Of a DNA stretch of 48,653 nt, positions 17,179-25,917 are shown piece by piece. The number at the start of each line of letters is the position of its first letter. Positions within the stretch are counted from its first letter, which is position 1. The stretch covers positions 1-48,653 of the forward strand of contig PAKP01000033.1 of the NCBI GenBank assembly GCA_002706985.1, written 5' to 3'. This DNA is from Sneathiella sp. GTDB lineage: Bacteria > Pseudomonadota > Alphaproteobacteria > Sneathiellales > Sneathiellaceae. The notes under the pieces were generated by a model. That model did no database searches. It saw nothing but the letters and a program-made list of their open reading frames with translations, and was not told the origin of the DNA. The translations under genes and the position numbers were made by a program.

Positions 17179-18339
17179 TCATTTCCGCAGCATATCAATC
17201 AGACCGGAGATAAATTTCTCCGATGCTTCTACCTGCGCAATATCGATATATTCGTTGGGCTGATGGGCAACCCCGATGGAGCCCGGCCCACAGATCACCG
17301 TTGAAAATCCGGCCTGCTGGAACTGCCCTGCCTCGGCGGCGTAGGAGACCGCGCCGGTCGTGTTCTTGCCGGTAATGGCGCGGCAGATCCGCTCCGCCTC
17401 CCCGTCATCCTCCGGCCCGAGCGCGGGCACGTTGGCGGAAATCTCGGTCACGATGCTGGCTTCCTTCGCCACAGCCTGCAGGCGCGGCAGCACTTCGGTC
17501 TCGCAATGCGCCTTAAACCGTTCGACGAAACTCAAGGGATCGTCCCCGGGAATATGACGGATATCCCAGAGAAACTCGCATTTGCGGGCGATGATATTAG
17601 CGGCCGTTCCGCCATGGACGACACCGCAGGTCAAGGTCGTATAGGGCGGGCTGAACCTGCTTTCGGCGGACGCGCGGGCCTTGTTTTCCGCCATCATGCC
17701 CGTAATAAAGCTGATCAGCTCCGCCCCAACCATCACCGCGCTTACACCGTCCTCAACGAGACTGGAATGCGCCTCCCGTCCGGTAATGGTCGTCTTCAAT
17801 GTAACAATCCCCTTATGCGCCGAGACGATATCCATCATCGTCGGCTCCCCCACGATCACGGCGCGGGGTCTGGGCAGGGTGTTCGCGATCTCCTCGATCA
17901 TGGATGGCGCACCGATGCAGCCGACTTCCTCATCATAGGAGAGCGCAAAATGGATCGGGACTGACAGCCCCTTCTCGATCATTTCCGGGACCTTGGCGAG
18001 GGCGATGGCGGAAAAACTTTTCATGTCAGAGGTGCCGCGCCCATAAAGACGGCCGTCTTTCTCGACCACCGTGAAGGGGTCCGTATCCCAAGGCTGCCCC
18101 TCTACCGGGACCACATCCGTATGGCCGGAGAGAACAACGCCGCCTTCCTTGGCCGGGCCGACAGTAGCATAGAGATTTGCCTTGGTCTTGTCGTCATTGA
18201 AAACGCGGACGGCCTCAACGCCATGGCCCGCGAGATAGCCGGCAACGAAATCAATAAGGTCGAGGTTGGAATTGCGGGAAACCGTATCGAAGCCGATAAG
18301 CCTGTCGATCATTTCACGGCTGGAATAATGCGTCCCCAA
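17179..18339 (-). CDS. argE: Acetylornithine deacetylase-like M20 peptidase
   Basis: 386 aa, ArgE/DapE family. Metal ligands are in LSGHTDVVPVEGQPW (His and Asp), YGRGTSDMKSFSAIAL, SYDEEVGCIGAPSM (catalytic and bridging Glu pair) and the C-terminal GVAHQPNEYID. Length and the LIGFDTVSRNSNLDLIDFV N-terminus fit the ArgE subgroup. I keep the TTG start at 18339 because GAGGTGAT stands a few bases before it; the first ATG, at 18312, has no Shine-Dalgarno site. It lies 141 bp upstream of the transporter operon, so a role in processing imported N-acyl amino acids or peptides is as likely as arginine synthesis. Confidence 0.85.
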   Translation of the reverse strand: MGTHYSSREMIDRLIGFDTVSRNSNLDLIDFVAGYLAGHGVEAVRVFNDDKTKANLYATVGPAKEGGVVLSGHTDVVPVEGQPWDTDPFTVVEKDGRLYGRGTSDMKSFSAIALAKVPEMIEKGLSVPIHFALSYDEEVGCIGAPSMIEEIANTLPRPRAVIVGEPTMMDIVSAHKGIVTLKTTITGREAHSSLVEDGVSAVMVGAELISFITGMMAENKARASAESRFSPPYTTLTCGVVHGGTAANIIARKCEFLWDIRHIPGDDPLSFVERFKAHCETEVLPRLQAVAKEASIVTEISANVPALGPEDDGEAERICRAITGKNTTGAVSYAAEAGQFQQAGFSTVICGPGSIGVAHQPNEYIDIAQVEASEKFISGLIDMLRK

Positions 18340-18457
18340 CGATCACCTCATAATTGTTTGATATCCACGTATTTCCAAACCATAACGCAGGAATTTTCAA
18401 AACAAAAGGCCGGAAATGCGGTCAATTGTAAAAAATTTGACATATTTTTGCAAAAAT

Positions 18458-19360
18458 TCAGTCGAGAAGCAGCAACAGGATGCCGATCACGATCAGCAGG
18501 ATGCCCGCCGCCTCGATCCTGTTGGTCCGCTCCTTGAAGAAGAAATAAGACGCGATGAAGGTGAAGACCAATTCCACCTGACCAAGGGCACGGACATAGG
18601 CGGCGTTCTGCAACGTCATGGCGGTGAACCAGCCGACGGAGCCCAGCATGCCGGTAAGGCCGACCCAGATGGCGACGCGCCAGTTGACGAGCACCTTGGT
18701 GATCTGTCCCGGCTCACGCAAGGGGAGATAGACACTCATCACCGCGGTCTGGAAAAACAGGACACAGACAAGGGTAAAGGCCGCCTGCATCATCGCTCCC
18801 TCCCCGCCAAGGGAGAGCGCCGCGCCGCGGTAGGCGACGGCGGAGACACCGAACAGCGCGCCCGAGAGAAGGCCAAGGCCCGCTGCCTTGCTGGTCCAGC
18901 CGGAGAGGAAATCACGCATCGTAAAGGCGCTCGACGACATGGAAATCAGCAGGATGCCGACAAAGCTGACGATAATGGCGAAGGTGGCGCCGATGCCGAC
19001 ATGCTCACCCAGGATGACGATCCCGAAAATCGCCGCCTGCACGGTTTCCGTCTTCGAATAGGTGGTGCCGACGGCGAAGTTCTTCAGGCTGAACAGCGCG
19101 ACCAGCATGGCGGTTGCCAGTATCTGGGCAAGCCCGCCGATCACCGCAAAAGTCGCGAATTCCATATTCGGGGCCGGGACCACCAGATCGGTGAATTCCG
19201 CAATCCCGAACACATAGAGCAGCGCGAAGGGCGCACCATAGAGAAAGCGCACATAGGTCGCCCCGCCGGTGCTCAGGCGGCTTTTCAGCGACTTCTGCAA
19301 CGCCGTGCGGACATTCTGAAAGAAGGCCGCAAAGATGGTGATCGGAATCCAGGCTTCCAT
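18458..19360 (-). CDS. EamA/DMT family transporter
   Basis: 300-aa polytopic inner-membrane protein with about ten TM segments arranged as two EamA-like repeats (first from AAFFQNVRTALQKSLKSRL, second from GLLSGALFGVSAVAYRGAAL). Members of the drug/metabolite transporter superfamily export amino acids or metabolites. The C-terminus has FIASYFFFKERTNRIEAAGILLIVIGI, a typical last-repeat ending. Substrate unknown. Confidence 0.87.
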   Translation of the reverse strand: MEAWIPITIFAAFFQNVRTALQKSLKSRLSTGGATYVRFLYGAPFALLYVFGIAEFTDLVVPAPNMEFATFAVIGGLAQILATAMLVALFSLKNFAVGTTYSKTETVQAAIFGIVILGEHVGIGATFAIIVSFVGILLISMSSSAFTMRDFLSGWTSKAAGLGLLSGALFGVSAVAYRGAALSLGGEGAMMQAAFTLVCVLFFQTAVMSVYLPLREPGQITKVLVNWRVAIWVGLTGMLGSVGWFTAMTLQNAAYVRALGQVELVFTFIASYFFFKERTNRIEAAGILLIVIGILLLLLD

Positions 19361-19449
19361 TCGGGAACTACTCGACTAGCGGACGGGACCTCCTTTTTTA
19401 CCCGGAAGGCCCGGTCTGTCAATTCACCATCGGCGAATGGCTGCCATGC

Positions 19450-19718
19450 TAGGGTCAGGACCCATTAATTTTCTGCAATTCTGTTTGAAGAGGAGGTTAA
19501 AGATGCAAGGAAATCGGACGCAGGACATGTTTGCACATGTTCAAGGACGGTTTGTGCGGCAGATTTCGCCTCCTCTTCAAACCCGCAGGGCGCATCGCCT
19601 ATGGCCGCTGGCGGCGTTACGCCCCCTTGAAAACCAGACTGTTTCCTGCGGAGCCGTGCCTGACCAGCGACCAAGAGCGATCGCGCAGAATGGAGCAAAT
19701 TAATGGGTCCTGACCCTA
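19450..19718. mobile_element. MITE-like element with TA target duplication
   Basis: A 269-bp non-coding element. Ends are perfect 20-bp inverted repeats GGGTCAGGACCCATTAATTT (19452-19471) and its complement (19697-19716), each flanked by TA (19450-51 and 19717-18); the similarity continues imperfectly inward for about 15 bp. An inner 14-bp inverted repeat GTTTGAAGAGGAGG lies at 19483-19496 and, inverted, at 19569-19582. TA duplication is the mark of IS630/mariner-type transposition. No transposase gene is present; the 77-codon minus frame inside it has no recognisable features. The right TA plus the first G of the element form the betB stop codon TAG. Confidence 0.75.
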
Positions 19719-21182
19719 ATAGCTGCAGTCGACGTCGCCGAGTTCCACATAAACCGATTTCAGCTGCGTGAAATGATCGAGGGCGACGGCCGCATTCTCC
19801 CGCCCGATACCCGATTGCTTGTATCCGCCGAAGGGCACCCCGACCGGTGTCAGGTTATAGTTGTTGATCCAGCAGGTCCCGGCGCGGAGCTTCGCCACGA
19901 CCCGGTGGGCGCGGGAAAGATTCTGGGTAAAAACCCCGGCGGCGAGGCCGAATTCCGTATCGTTGGCGCGGTTGATCACCTCTTCTTCGTCGCGGAAGGA
20001 CATCACCGACATGACGGGGCCGAAAATCTCTTCCCGGCAGATGCGCATGTCGTCCTGACAGGCGGTGAAAATGGCGGGCGAGATGAAGTTCCCCTTCTCG
20101 CAGCCCTTGACGGTGACCTTCTCGCCGCCGCTGACCAGATAGGCCCCTTCCTCGATCCCGAGGCGGACATATTCCATCACCTTCTCGAAATGATCGGCGC
20201 TGATCAGGGAGCCGACATGGGTGTCCGGGTCCATCGGGTCGCCAACGACCATGGCCTCGGTCCGGCTTTTGAGGATCGCGATAAAGGCATCGTGAATATC
20301 CTCATGCACATAGACCCGCGTGCCGTTGGAACAGATTTCGCCCTGGGTATAGAAATTGGCGTTCATCGCCGCCGACACCGCATTATGGATCTGGCTGTCG
20401 TCAAAAACGATTAGCGGCGATTTGCCGCCAAGCTCCATGGTGACATGCTTGACCGAGCTGGCCGCATCGGCCAGCACCTGGCGGCCCGTCGGCACGGAAC
20501 CGGTGAAGGAGATCTTGTCGATCTCCGGATGGGAGGCGATGTAATGCCCGGTCTCCGCGCCGCCCTGAAGGACATTGAACACGCCTTTCGGCAATCCGGC
20601 CTCGGTCAGGATTTCCGCGAGCCGCACCGCATTGGTCGGCGTCAGTTCGGAGGGTTTGAAAATCATCGAATTTCCGGCCGCAAGCGCCGGGGCCGTCTTC
20701 CAGCAGGCAATCTGCAACGGATAGTTCCACGCCCCGATCCCGGCACAGATACCGAGCGGTTCCCGGCGTGTGTAGGCAAAAGCCGTCTCGCCGAGATCAT
20801 GATGGCCGCCCTTGATATCGGCGGCGAGCCCGCCAAAGAATTCGAACGCATCGGCGCCGCTGTCGATATCCGCCTCCGGCGCTTCCGCAATCGGCTTGCC
20901 GGTGTCCCTGACTTCAATCTCGGCGAGTTCCATCCGCCGCTCCCTGAGGAGCGAGGCAGCCTTTCGGAGGATGCGCCCGCGTTCCTTGCCCGTCATCGCG
21001 GACCATTCGCGGAATCCCGCGCGGGCGGCAACAACGGTCTTCTCCACATCGCGCCGTCCGGCCTGCTCCACCTCGGACAGCTTCGCCCCCGTCGCCGGGT
21101 TGAAATTGGTGAAGCTTTTCCCGGAGATGGCCTTGGCGGCCTTGCCGTCGATATAAAGCGATAGTTTTTTCGGTCTGCTCAT
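19716..21182 (-). CDS. betB: Betaine aldehyde dehydrogenase
   Basis: 488-aa NAD(P)-dependent aldehyde dehydrogenase oxidising betaine aldehyde to glycine betaine. Landmarks: GAWNYPLQIACWKTAPALAAGN, FTGSVPTGRQV, TMELGGKSPLIVFDD (catalytic Glu) and FYTQGEICSNGTRVYV (catalytic Cys), then EEIFGPVMSVMSF. The C-terminus KSVYVELGDVDCSY is BetB-like. It follows betA by 31 bp. Its TAG stop is formed at the edge of the MITE-like insertion (TA plus G); without the element the same TAG would be restored from the flanks, so the protein end is unchanged. Confidence 0.92.
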   Translation of the reverse strand: MSRPKKLSLYIDGKAAKAISGKSFTNFNPATGAKLSEVEQAGRRDVEKTVVAARAGFREWSAMTGKERGRILRKAASLLRERRMELAEIEVRDTGKPIAEAPEADIDSGADAFEFFGGLAADIKGGHHDLGETAFAYTRREPLGICAGIGAWNYPLQIACWKTAPALAAGNSMIFKPSELTPTNAVRLAEILTEAGLPKGVFNVLQGGAETGHYIASHPEIDKISFTGSVPTGRQVLADAASSVKHVTMELGGKSPLIVFDDSQIHNAVSAAMNANFYTQGEICSNGTRVYVHEDIHDAFIAILKSRTEAMVVGDPMDPDTHVGSLISADHFEKVMEYVRLGIEEGAYLVSGGEKVTVKGCEKGNFISPAIFTACQDDMRICREEIFGPVMSVMSFRDEEEVINRANDTEFGLAAGVFTQNLSRAHRVVAKLRAGTCWINNYNLTPVGVPFGGYKQSGIGRENAAVALDHFTQLKSVYVELGDVDCSY

Positions 21183-21213
21183 TCTTATTCCTCAAACTGG
21201 GCGAGTTTCTTGT

Positions 21214-22881
21214 TTACCGCTGGCTTGTCTGCCAATTCTCCGCCCGATACACAGGGGCGCTGCTTTTGGGAAGCGGCGCGACGCCCTTGATTAAATCCGC
21301 AATTTTCTCCGCCATCATGATGGTCGGCGCATTCAGGTTTCCGCTGACGATGTTCGGCATAATGGAACTGTCAACCACGCGGAGATTTTCCACTCCATGG
21401 ACCATTCCGGCCTCATTTACCACGGCCATGCCGTCCGTGCCCATCTTGCAGGTGCAGCTCGGGTGATAGGCGGTCTCCACCGTCTCGCGCACGAAGGCGT
21501 CGATCTCGGCGTCGGTTTTCACCTCGGGTCCCGGCGCAAGTTCCGCCCCGCGATAGGGATCGAAGCCGTTTTGGGCAAAAATCTCCCGTGTGAGCTTCAC
21601 CCCGTCGCGCAGCTCCCGCCGGTCCTGTTCGGTTTCGCAATAGTTGGGCTGCAGGATCGGCGCATCGTCAATGTCGCCACTTTTGAGCGCCATATAGCCC
21701 CGGCTGGTCGAGCGCATCGGCCCGACATGCGCCTGATAACCGTGGCGGTCCGTCGGATTGCCGCCGTCATAGCGCACCGCCATGGGCAGGAAGTGATATT
21801 GCAGGTTCGGATGCTCGATGCCCGGCTCGCTGCGGATAAAGCCGCCCGCCTCGAAATGATTGCTGGCGCCGAGGCCTTTTTTGAACAGCATCCAGTCGAG
21901 CCCGACTTTCAGTTTCGCGAGCGGCGACATGACGTTGTAGAGCGTGATCGGCTGCGTGCATTCCTGCTGTACATAGAGCTCCAGATGATCCTGAAGATTC
22001 TGCCCGACGCCCGGCAGGTCCGCGACAACCGGAATATCAAAACGACGCAAATCATCCGCCGAGCCGATGCCGGAGATCATCAGAAGATGCGGGGAGTTGA
22101 TGGCCCCGGCCGCCGAGATCACCTCTCGCGTGGCAAGGGCAGTCTGTTTCTGTCCATTGAGGATATATTCAACACCGGTCGCGCGTCCGCCCTCAAAAGT
22201 AAGGCGCCGTGTCTTCGCGCCTGTCAGAATGGTCAGGTTGCCGCGTCCGCGCGCCGGATCGAGATAGGCAAGCGACGTGCTCCATCTGAGGCCCCGGTGG
22301 ACGGTCATGTCCATCCGGGCGACACCTTCCTGCTGAAAGCCGTTCATGTCATCGGAAAAGGGATAACCTGCCTGCTGCCCCGCCTCCATCCAGGCGTGAT
22401 AGAGCGGATTATCGCACGGGCCGACGGAGACATGGAGCGGGCCATCGCCGCCGCGATAGTCATCGGCCCCGCGATCATACGTTTCCGCCTTTTTGAAATA
22501 AGGCAGGCAATCGGCGTAGGACCAGTTCTCCAGCCCCGGCAGCGCCGCCCAGCCGTCATAGTCGAGCGCATGGCCGCGCACATAGCACATCCCGTTGATC
22601 GCCGAGGAACCGCCAAGCGCCTTGCCCCGCGGCCAGTATATCTTGCGGCCGTTCAGATGTTCCTGCGGTTCGGTGTAATATTGCCAGGCGAGGCTGGCCG
22701 TATGCATAGGATAGCTTAAGGCAGAGGGCATGTGAATGCGCCAGTCCCACCACGGGGTCCGCGCCCCGGCTTCGAGCAGCAGCACGGACACCTCCGGCGC
22801 CTCGCTCAGGCGATTTGCCAGAACAGCCCCCGCCGATCCCGCGCCGATAATCACATAGTCATAGGCCTGTTTCGCCGTCAT
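21214..22881 (-). CDS. betA: Choline dehydrogenase (GMC oxidoreductase)
   Basis: 555-aa FAD-dependent GMC oxidoreductase oxidising choline to betaine aldehyde, usually membrane-associated. N-terminal Rossmann motif YDYVIIGAGSAGAVLANRLSE, the GMC signature GKALGGSSAINGMCYVRGHALDYD, and the C-terminal NAPTIMMAEKIADLI with His in AYHPSCTCKMG as active-site region. The ATG at 22881 is preferred; the six-codon extension would begin with TTG. First gene of betA-betB; there is no betI or choline transporter next to it. Confidence 0.9.
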   Translation of the reverse strand: MTAKQAYDYVIIGAGSAGAVLANRLSEAPEVSVLLLEAGARTPWWDWRIHMPSALSYPMHTASLAWQYYTEPQEHLNGRKIYWPRGKALGGSSAINGMCYVRGHALDYDGWAALPGLENWSYADCLPYFKKAETYDRGADDYRGGDGPLHVSVGPCDNPLYHAWMEAGQQAGYPFSDDMNGFQQEGVARMDMTVHRGLRWSTSLAYLDPARGRGNLTILTGAKTRRLTFEGGRATGVEYILNGQKQTALATREVISAAGAINSPHLLMISGIGSADDLRRFDIPVVADLPGVGQNLQDHLELYVQQECTQPITLYNVMSPLAKLKVGLDWMLFKKGLGASNHFEAGGFIRSEPGIEHPNLQYHFLPMAVRYDGGNPTDRHGYQAHVGPMRSTSRGYMALKSGDIDDAPILQPNYCETEQDRRELRDGVKLTREIFAQNGFDPYRGAELAPGPEVKTDAEIDAFVRETVETAYHPSCTCKMGTDGMAVVNEAGMVHGVENLRVVDSSIMPNIVSGNLNAPTIMMAEKIADLIKGVAPLPKSSAPVYRAENWQTSQR

Positions 22882-22987
22882 TCTTTTGTTCGGGTCCAAT
22901 CAGTGAACTAAAACGGGAGTATACAGCCTCCCCCTCGCCCTCCTGTTTAGAGGGCGACACCGACTAAAACAAGCTCGCCATTGGATT

Positions 22988-24181
22988 TTATGCGGAACCG
23001 GGACTTTGCAGGCAGTCTTTGAGGGCCACGGCCGCCTCATCCAGCTCGGCCTCCGTATGGGCGTAGGAGAGCTGGAAACGAAGCCGCGCCTCTCCCTCCG
23101 GCACGACGGGAAAGCCGAAACCGGTGACGAAGATGCCGCGATTGAGAAGCTCGCCTGCCAGGCGGATGGCGGTTGCGGTTTCCCCGACTATCACCGGCAC
23201 GACGGCACTGTCACCGGGCAGCGGCTTGAGGTCGAGGTTGTTCAGAAGCGCGCGGAACTTTGCCGCCTTCTCCTGCAGCGCCGTGACGCGATCCGGATTC
23301 TTCTCCAGCAACTCAAGCGATTTACGGCCCGCCGCCGCGACACTGGCGGGCAGCGCGTTGGAGAAGAGATGCGGACGGGATTTCTGGATCAATGTTTCGG
23401 TTACCGCTTTCGGACCGGCAACGAAGCCGCCCGTGCCCGCGCCAAGCGCCTTGCCGAGGGTGCCGGTGAAAATATCAATGCTGTCCATAACGCCGAAATG
23501 CTCCGCCGTCCCATGGCCGGTCTTGCCCATGACACCGAGGCCGTGACTGTCATCGAGCACGATCAGTGCGTCGTATTTTTTTGCGAGCGCGACGATCTGA
23601 TCGAGCGGAGCAATATCCCCTTCCATGGAAAAGACGCCGTCGGTGACGATAATCCGCGAAGGGGCGTCGGCATGGACTTTCAGCTTTGCTTCCAGATCCG
23701 CCATATCGCTGTGTTTATAGACATCGCGGACGACATTTTTGGCCGTCGCGCGGATGCCGTCGATCAGGCTTGCATGATTAAGCTCATCGGAGAGGATGAC
23801 GTCACCAGCTCCGCAGATCGCCGCAAAAAGTCCCGTATTCGCCGCCCAGCAGGAGGAATAGGTGAGCGCTGCCTCGGTTCCGTGAAAGCGCGCGAGATCG
23901 GCCTCCAGCAACTGATGCACATCCTGTGTGCCGCAGATAAAGCGCACGGACGCGGTGCTCGCCCCGTATTTCAGGAGGGCGTCCCGCGCCGCCTCGACAA
24001 TTTCGGGATGGTTGGCGAAGCCAAGATAATCATTGGAGGAAAGAAGCGTCACCTCTCCCTTCTCCGCCAGTTGGATGCGGTCGCCGATGGGCCCTTCGAT
24101 GGTTTTAAGGCGCTTGTAGGTGCCCGCTTGATCGGCCGCGAACAGATCGTCCGTCAGCCGTGAAAGAAGTGTATTGGTCAT
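22988..24181 (-). CDS. kbl: 2-amino-3-ketobutyrate CoA ligase (glycine C-acetyltransferase)
   Basis: 397-aa PLP enzyme of the alpha-oxoamine synthase family, same length as E. coli Kbl. It cleaves 2-amino-3-oxobutyrate with CoA to glycine and acetyl-CoA. The PLP lysine is in FTGTLGKALGAGTGGFV; VLDDSHGLGVMGKTG and SSNDYLGFANHPE are family marks. Its ATG overlaps the tdh stop by 4 bp (ATGA), so the pathway order tdh-kbl is translationally coupled. Confidence 0.95.
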   Translation of the reverse strand: MTNTLLSRLTDDLFAADQAGTYKRLKTIEGPIGDRIQLAEKGEVTLLSSNDYLGFANHPEIVEAARDALLKYGASTASVRFICGTQDVHQLLEADLARFHGTEAALTYSSCWAANTGLFAAICGAGDVILSDELNHASLIDGIRATAKNVVRDVYKHSDMADLEAKLKVHADAPSRIIVTDGVFSMEGDIAPLDQIVALAKKYDALIVLDDSHGLGVMGKTGHGTAEHFGVMDSIDIFTGTLGKALGAGTGGFVAGPKAVTETLIQKSRPHLFSNALPASVAAAGRKSLELLEKNPDRVTALQEKAAKFRALLNNLDLKPLPGDSAVVPVIVGETATAIRLAGELLNRGIFVTGFGFPVVPEGEARLRFQLSYAHTEAELDEAAVALKDCLQSPGSA

Positions 24182-25236
24182 ATCGGTAACCTTTGGTCTA
24201 GCGCCTGAAAATCAAGGACAATCTTGCCGCAGGCGCCTTCATCCATCAACTCGAAGCCATGGGCGAAGTCCGTTGCCGGCAGGACATGGGTGATCACCTT
24301 GTCGATCAGCTCCGGGTTTTTGAGCATAAAGGCCTCCACCTGATACCAGGTTTCATACATGCGCCGCCCGGTCACACCGATCAGGCTGACGCCCTTCATC
24401 ACCACCTTGGCGCCGAGATCAAGCTCGACCGGGCCGCCGGGAATACCGAGAAGCGCGACCGTCGCCCCCGGCGCCGCAATATTGAGCGCGGCGTTGAGTG
24501 CAGTGCCGTTGCCGCTCACTTCGAGAACGACTTCCGGTCCATGCCCGCCCGTCAGGTCGAGAATTTTCTCATCGGCCTCCGGCTCGCGCGGATTGACGAC
24601 GAGATCGAGATCAAGGCTCCGGGCGATGGCGGCGCGGGCCTGGTTCGGCTCCTGCAGCGCGACAGTCCGCGCGCCATGAGCTTTGGCAATCGCCGCCGCG
24701 AACAGCCCGATGGGACCGCCACCGACAATCAGCACATTCTTCGCTGTCACTTTCGCGGTCGCGACCATATGCATGGCGTTGCCGACCGGATCAAAGACGG
24801 CGGCATGGGTATCAGGGATGGCATCCGGCACGCGCCAGAGATTGCTCGCCGGGACTTCCACTTCTTCGGCGAAGGCGCCGGGGCGGTCGACGCCAATAAT
24901 GCTTGTCTTCTCACAGATATGGGCATTGCCCGTGCGGCAGAAATGACATTCCCCACAGGCGATATGGCATTCCGCCGACACCCGGTCGCCGATGCTGTAG
25001 CCGGTGACGCCCTCCCCAATGGCGGAGATTCGTCCGACGAATTCATGGCCGATGGTCATCGGCGTCTTGATGCGCCCGGCGGACCAGCTATCCCAGCTAT
25101 AAATATGATAGTCGGTGCCGCAGATCCCCGCGGCAATCACATCGACTTTCACCATGCCACGGGCCGGTGCATCAAGGGGCTGCTTGGCGGCGGACCAGAT
25201 ACCGCGGGCCGCTTCGGTCTTGGCAATTGTGAACAT
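24178..25236 (-). CDS. tdh: L-threonine 3-dehydrogenase
   Basis: 352-aa zinc-dependent medium-chain dehydrogenase, oxidising L-threonine to 2-amino-3-ketobutyrate with NAD. Catalytic zinc region CGTDYHIYSWD and GHEFVGRISAIGEGV; structural zinc Cys quartet in CGECHFCRTGNAHIC; Rossmann motif VGGGPIGLFAAAIAK. First gene of the tdh-kbl operon, divergent from an XRE-cupin regulator with a shared operator pair between them. A tdh assignment rather than a generic sorbitol-type dehydrogenase rests on the kbl partner. Confidence 0.92.
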   Translation of the reverse strand: MFTIAKTEAARGIWSAAKQPLDAPARGMVKVDVIAAGICGTDYHIYSWDSWSAGRIKTPMTIGHEFVGRISAIGEGVTGYSIGDRVSAECHIACGECHFCRTGNAHICEKTSIIGVDRPGAFAEEVEVPASNLWRVPDAIPDTHAAVFDPVGNAMHMVATAKVTAKNVLIVGGGPIGLFAAAIAKAHGARTVALQEPNQARAAIARSLDLDLVVNPREPEADEKILDLTGGHGPEVVLEVSGNGTALNAALNIAAPGATVALLGIPGGPVELDLGAKVVMKGVSLIGVTGRRMYETWYQVEAFMLKNPELIDKVITHVLPATDFAHGFELMDEGACGKIVLDFQALDQRLPI

Positions 25237-25256
25237 GAGACACCTGTCTGTTGTAC

Positions 25257-25271
25257 ATTGGAATAAAATCC
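25257..25271. promoter_or_regulatory. Operator 1 in the XRE-cupin promoter
   Basis: ATTGGAATAAAATCC, nearly identical to operator 2 (13 of 15 positions) and itself close to palindromic. It fills the spacer of the regulator's own candidate promoter TTGTAC (25251-25256) - 17 bp - TATATT (25274-25279), which suggests autorepression. Confidence 0.55.
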
Positions 25272-25295
25272 GCTATATTGTATTTCGTAAAATAT

Positions 25296-25310
25296 ATTGG
25301 ATTTAATTCC
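25296..25310. promoter_or_regulatory. Operator 2 in the tdh promoter
   Basis: ATTGGATTTAATTCC, matching operator 1. On the minus strand it begins directly after a perfect -35 TTGACA (25316-25311), and AT-rich -10-like hexamers follow (TATATT or TATTTT), so it occupies the spacer of the tdh promoter. Occupation by the XRE-cupin protein would repress tdh-kbl. Confidence 0.55.
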
Positions 25311-25324
25311 TGTCAATCGGAAAA

Positions 25325-25900
25325 ATGTCGGATCGTCTGAATAATCCCCCCGCCGTGGGGCAAACCATAAACCGCCTCCGCAAGGAGAAGCATCTCACGC
25401 TCGATCAGCTGGCAGCTGTCTGCGGCGTGTCGAAGTCCATGCTGTCCCAGATAGAGCGCAACGAGACAAACCCAACCCTTGCCACCGTCTGGCGGCTGGC
25501 GGAGGCGCTGGGCGAGACCATTGACGATATCGTGCGCGGCGAGGAACCCGGCCATAGTCTCACCGTGGTCAGCGGCGCCTCCGTCCCGATCCTGAATGAC
25601 GCCAAGGGGCAATACAGCCTGAAGGTCCTGGGCCCGGCCAGCCTCGTCAATGATATGGAATGGTACGAAATTGACATGGCGGCGGGTGGCAAGATGACCT
25701 CCAGCCCCCATAATGCCCGAACGACGGAGCATCTGACCGTCTTCAGCGGCGAGTTCGAGGTCACCGCCGGAACGGAGATGAAAGCGGTTCGCGCCGGGGA
25801 AACCGCCCGCTACGCCGCCGATCAGCCCCATGAAATCCGCAATGTTGGCGAGACGAACGGCCGCGCCCTTCTCGTCGTCCTGATGGGCAAGCAACTCTGA
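25325..25900 (+). CDS. XRE-family transcriptional regulator with cupin domain
   Basis: 191 aa. N-terminal HTH_3 domain (residues about 13-67; LTLDQLAAVCGVSKSMLSQIERNETNPTLATVWRLAEAL is the helix-turn-helix and following helix) and a C-terminal cupin sensor domain (TEHLTVFSGEFEVTAG ... RYAADQPHEIRNVGE). Such proteins regulate amino-acid or amine catabolism by binding small ligands in the cupin. Divergent from tdh with two matching operators in the 88-bp gap, so it very probably controls threonine degradation and itself. Confidence 0.92.
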   Translation: MSDRLNNPPAVGQTINRLRKEKHLTLDQLAAVCGVSKSMLSQIERNETNPTLATVWRLAEALGETIDDIVRGEEPGHSLTVVSGASVPILNDAKGQYSLKVLGPASLVNDMEWYEIDMAAGGKMTSSPHNARTTEHLTVFSGEFEVTAGTEMKAVRAGETARYAADQPHEIRNVGETNGRALLVVLMGKQL

Positions 25901-25917
25901 GAGTGCGGCTCTTGCGT

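Noticed and set aside
19465..19698. 77-codon minus-strand frame inside the MITE-like element
   Set aside because: No ribosome site or domain; too short for a transposase. The element appears non-coding.
21397..22719. 440-codon plus-strand open frame opposite betA
   Set aside because: Shadow of the choline dehydrogenase gene, without recognisable domain.
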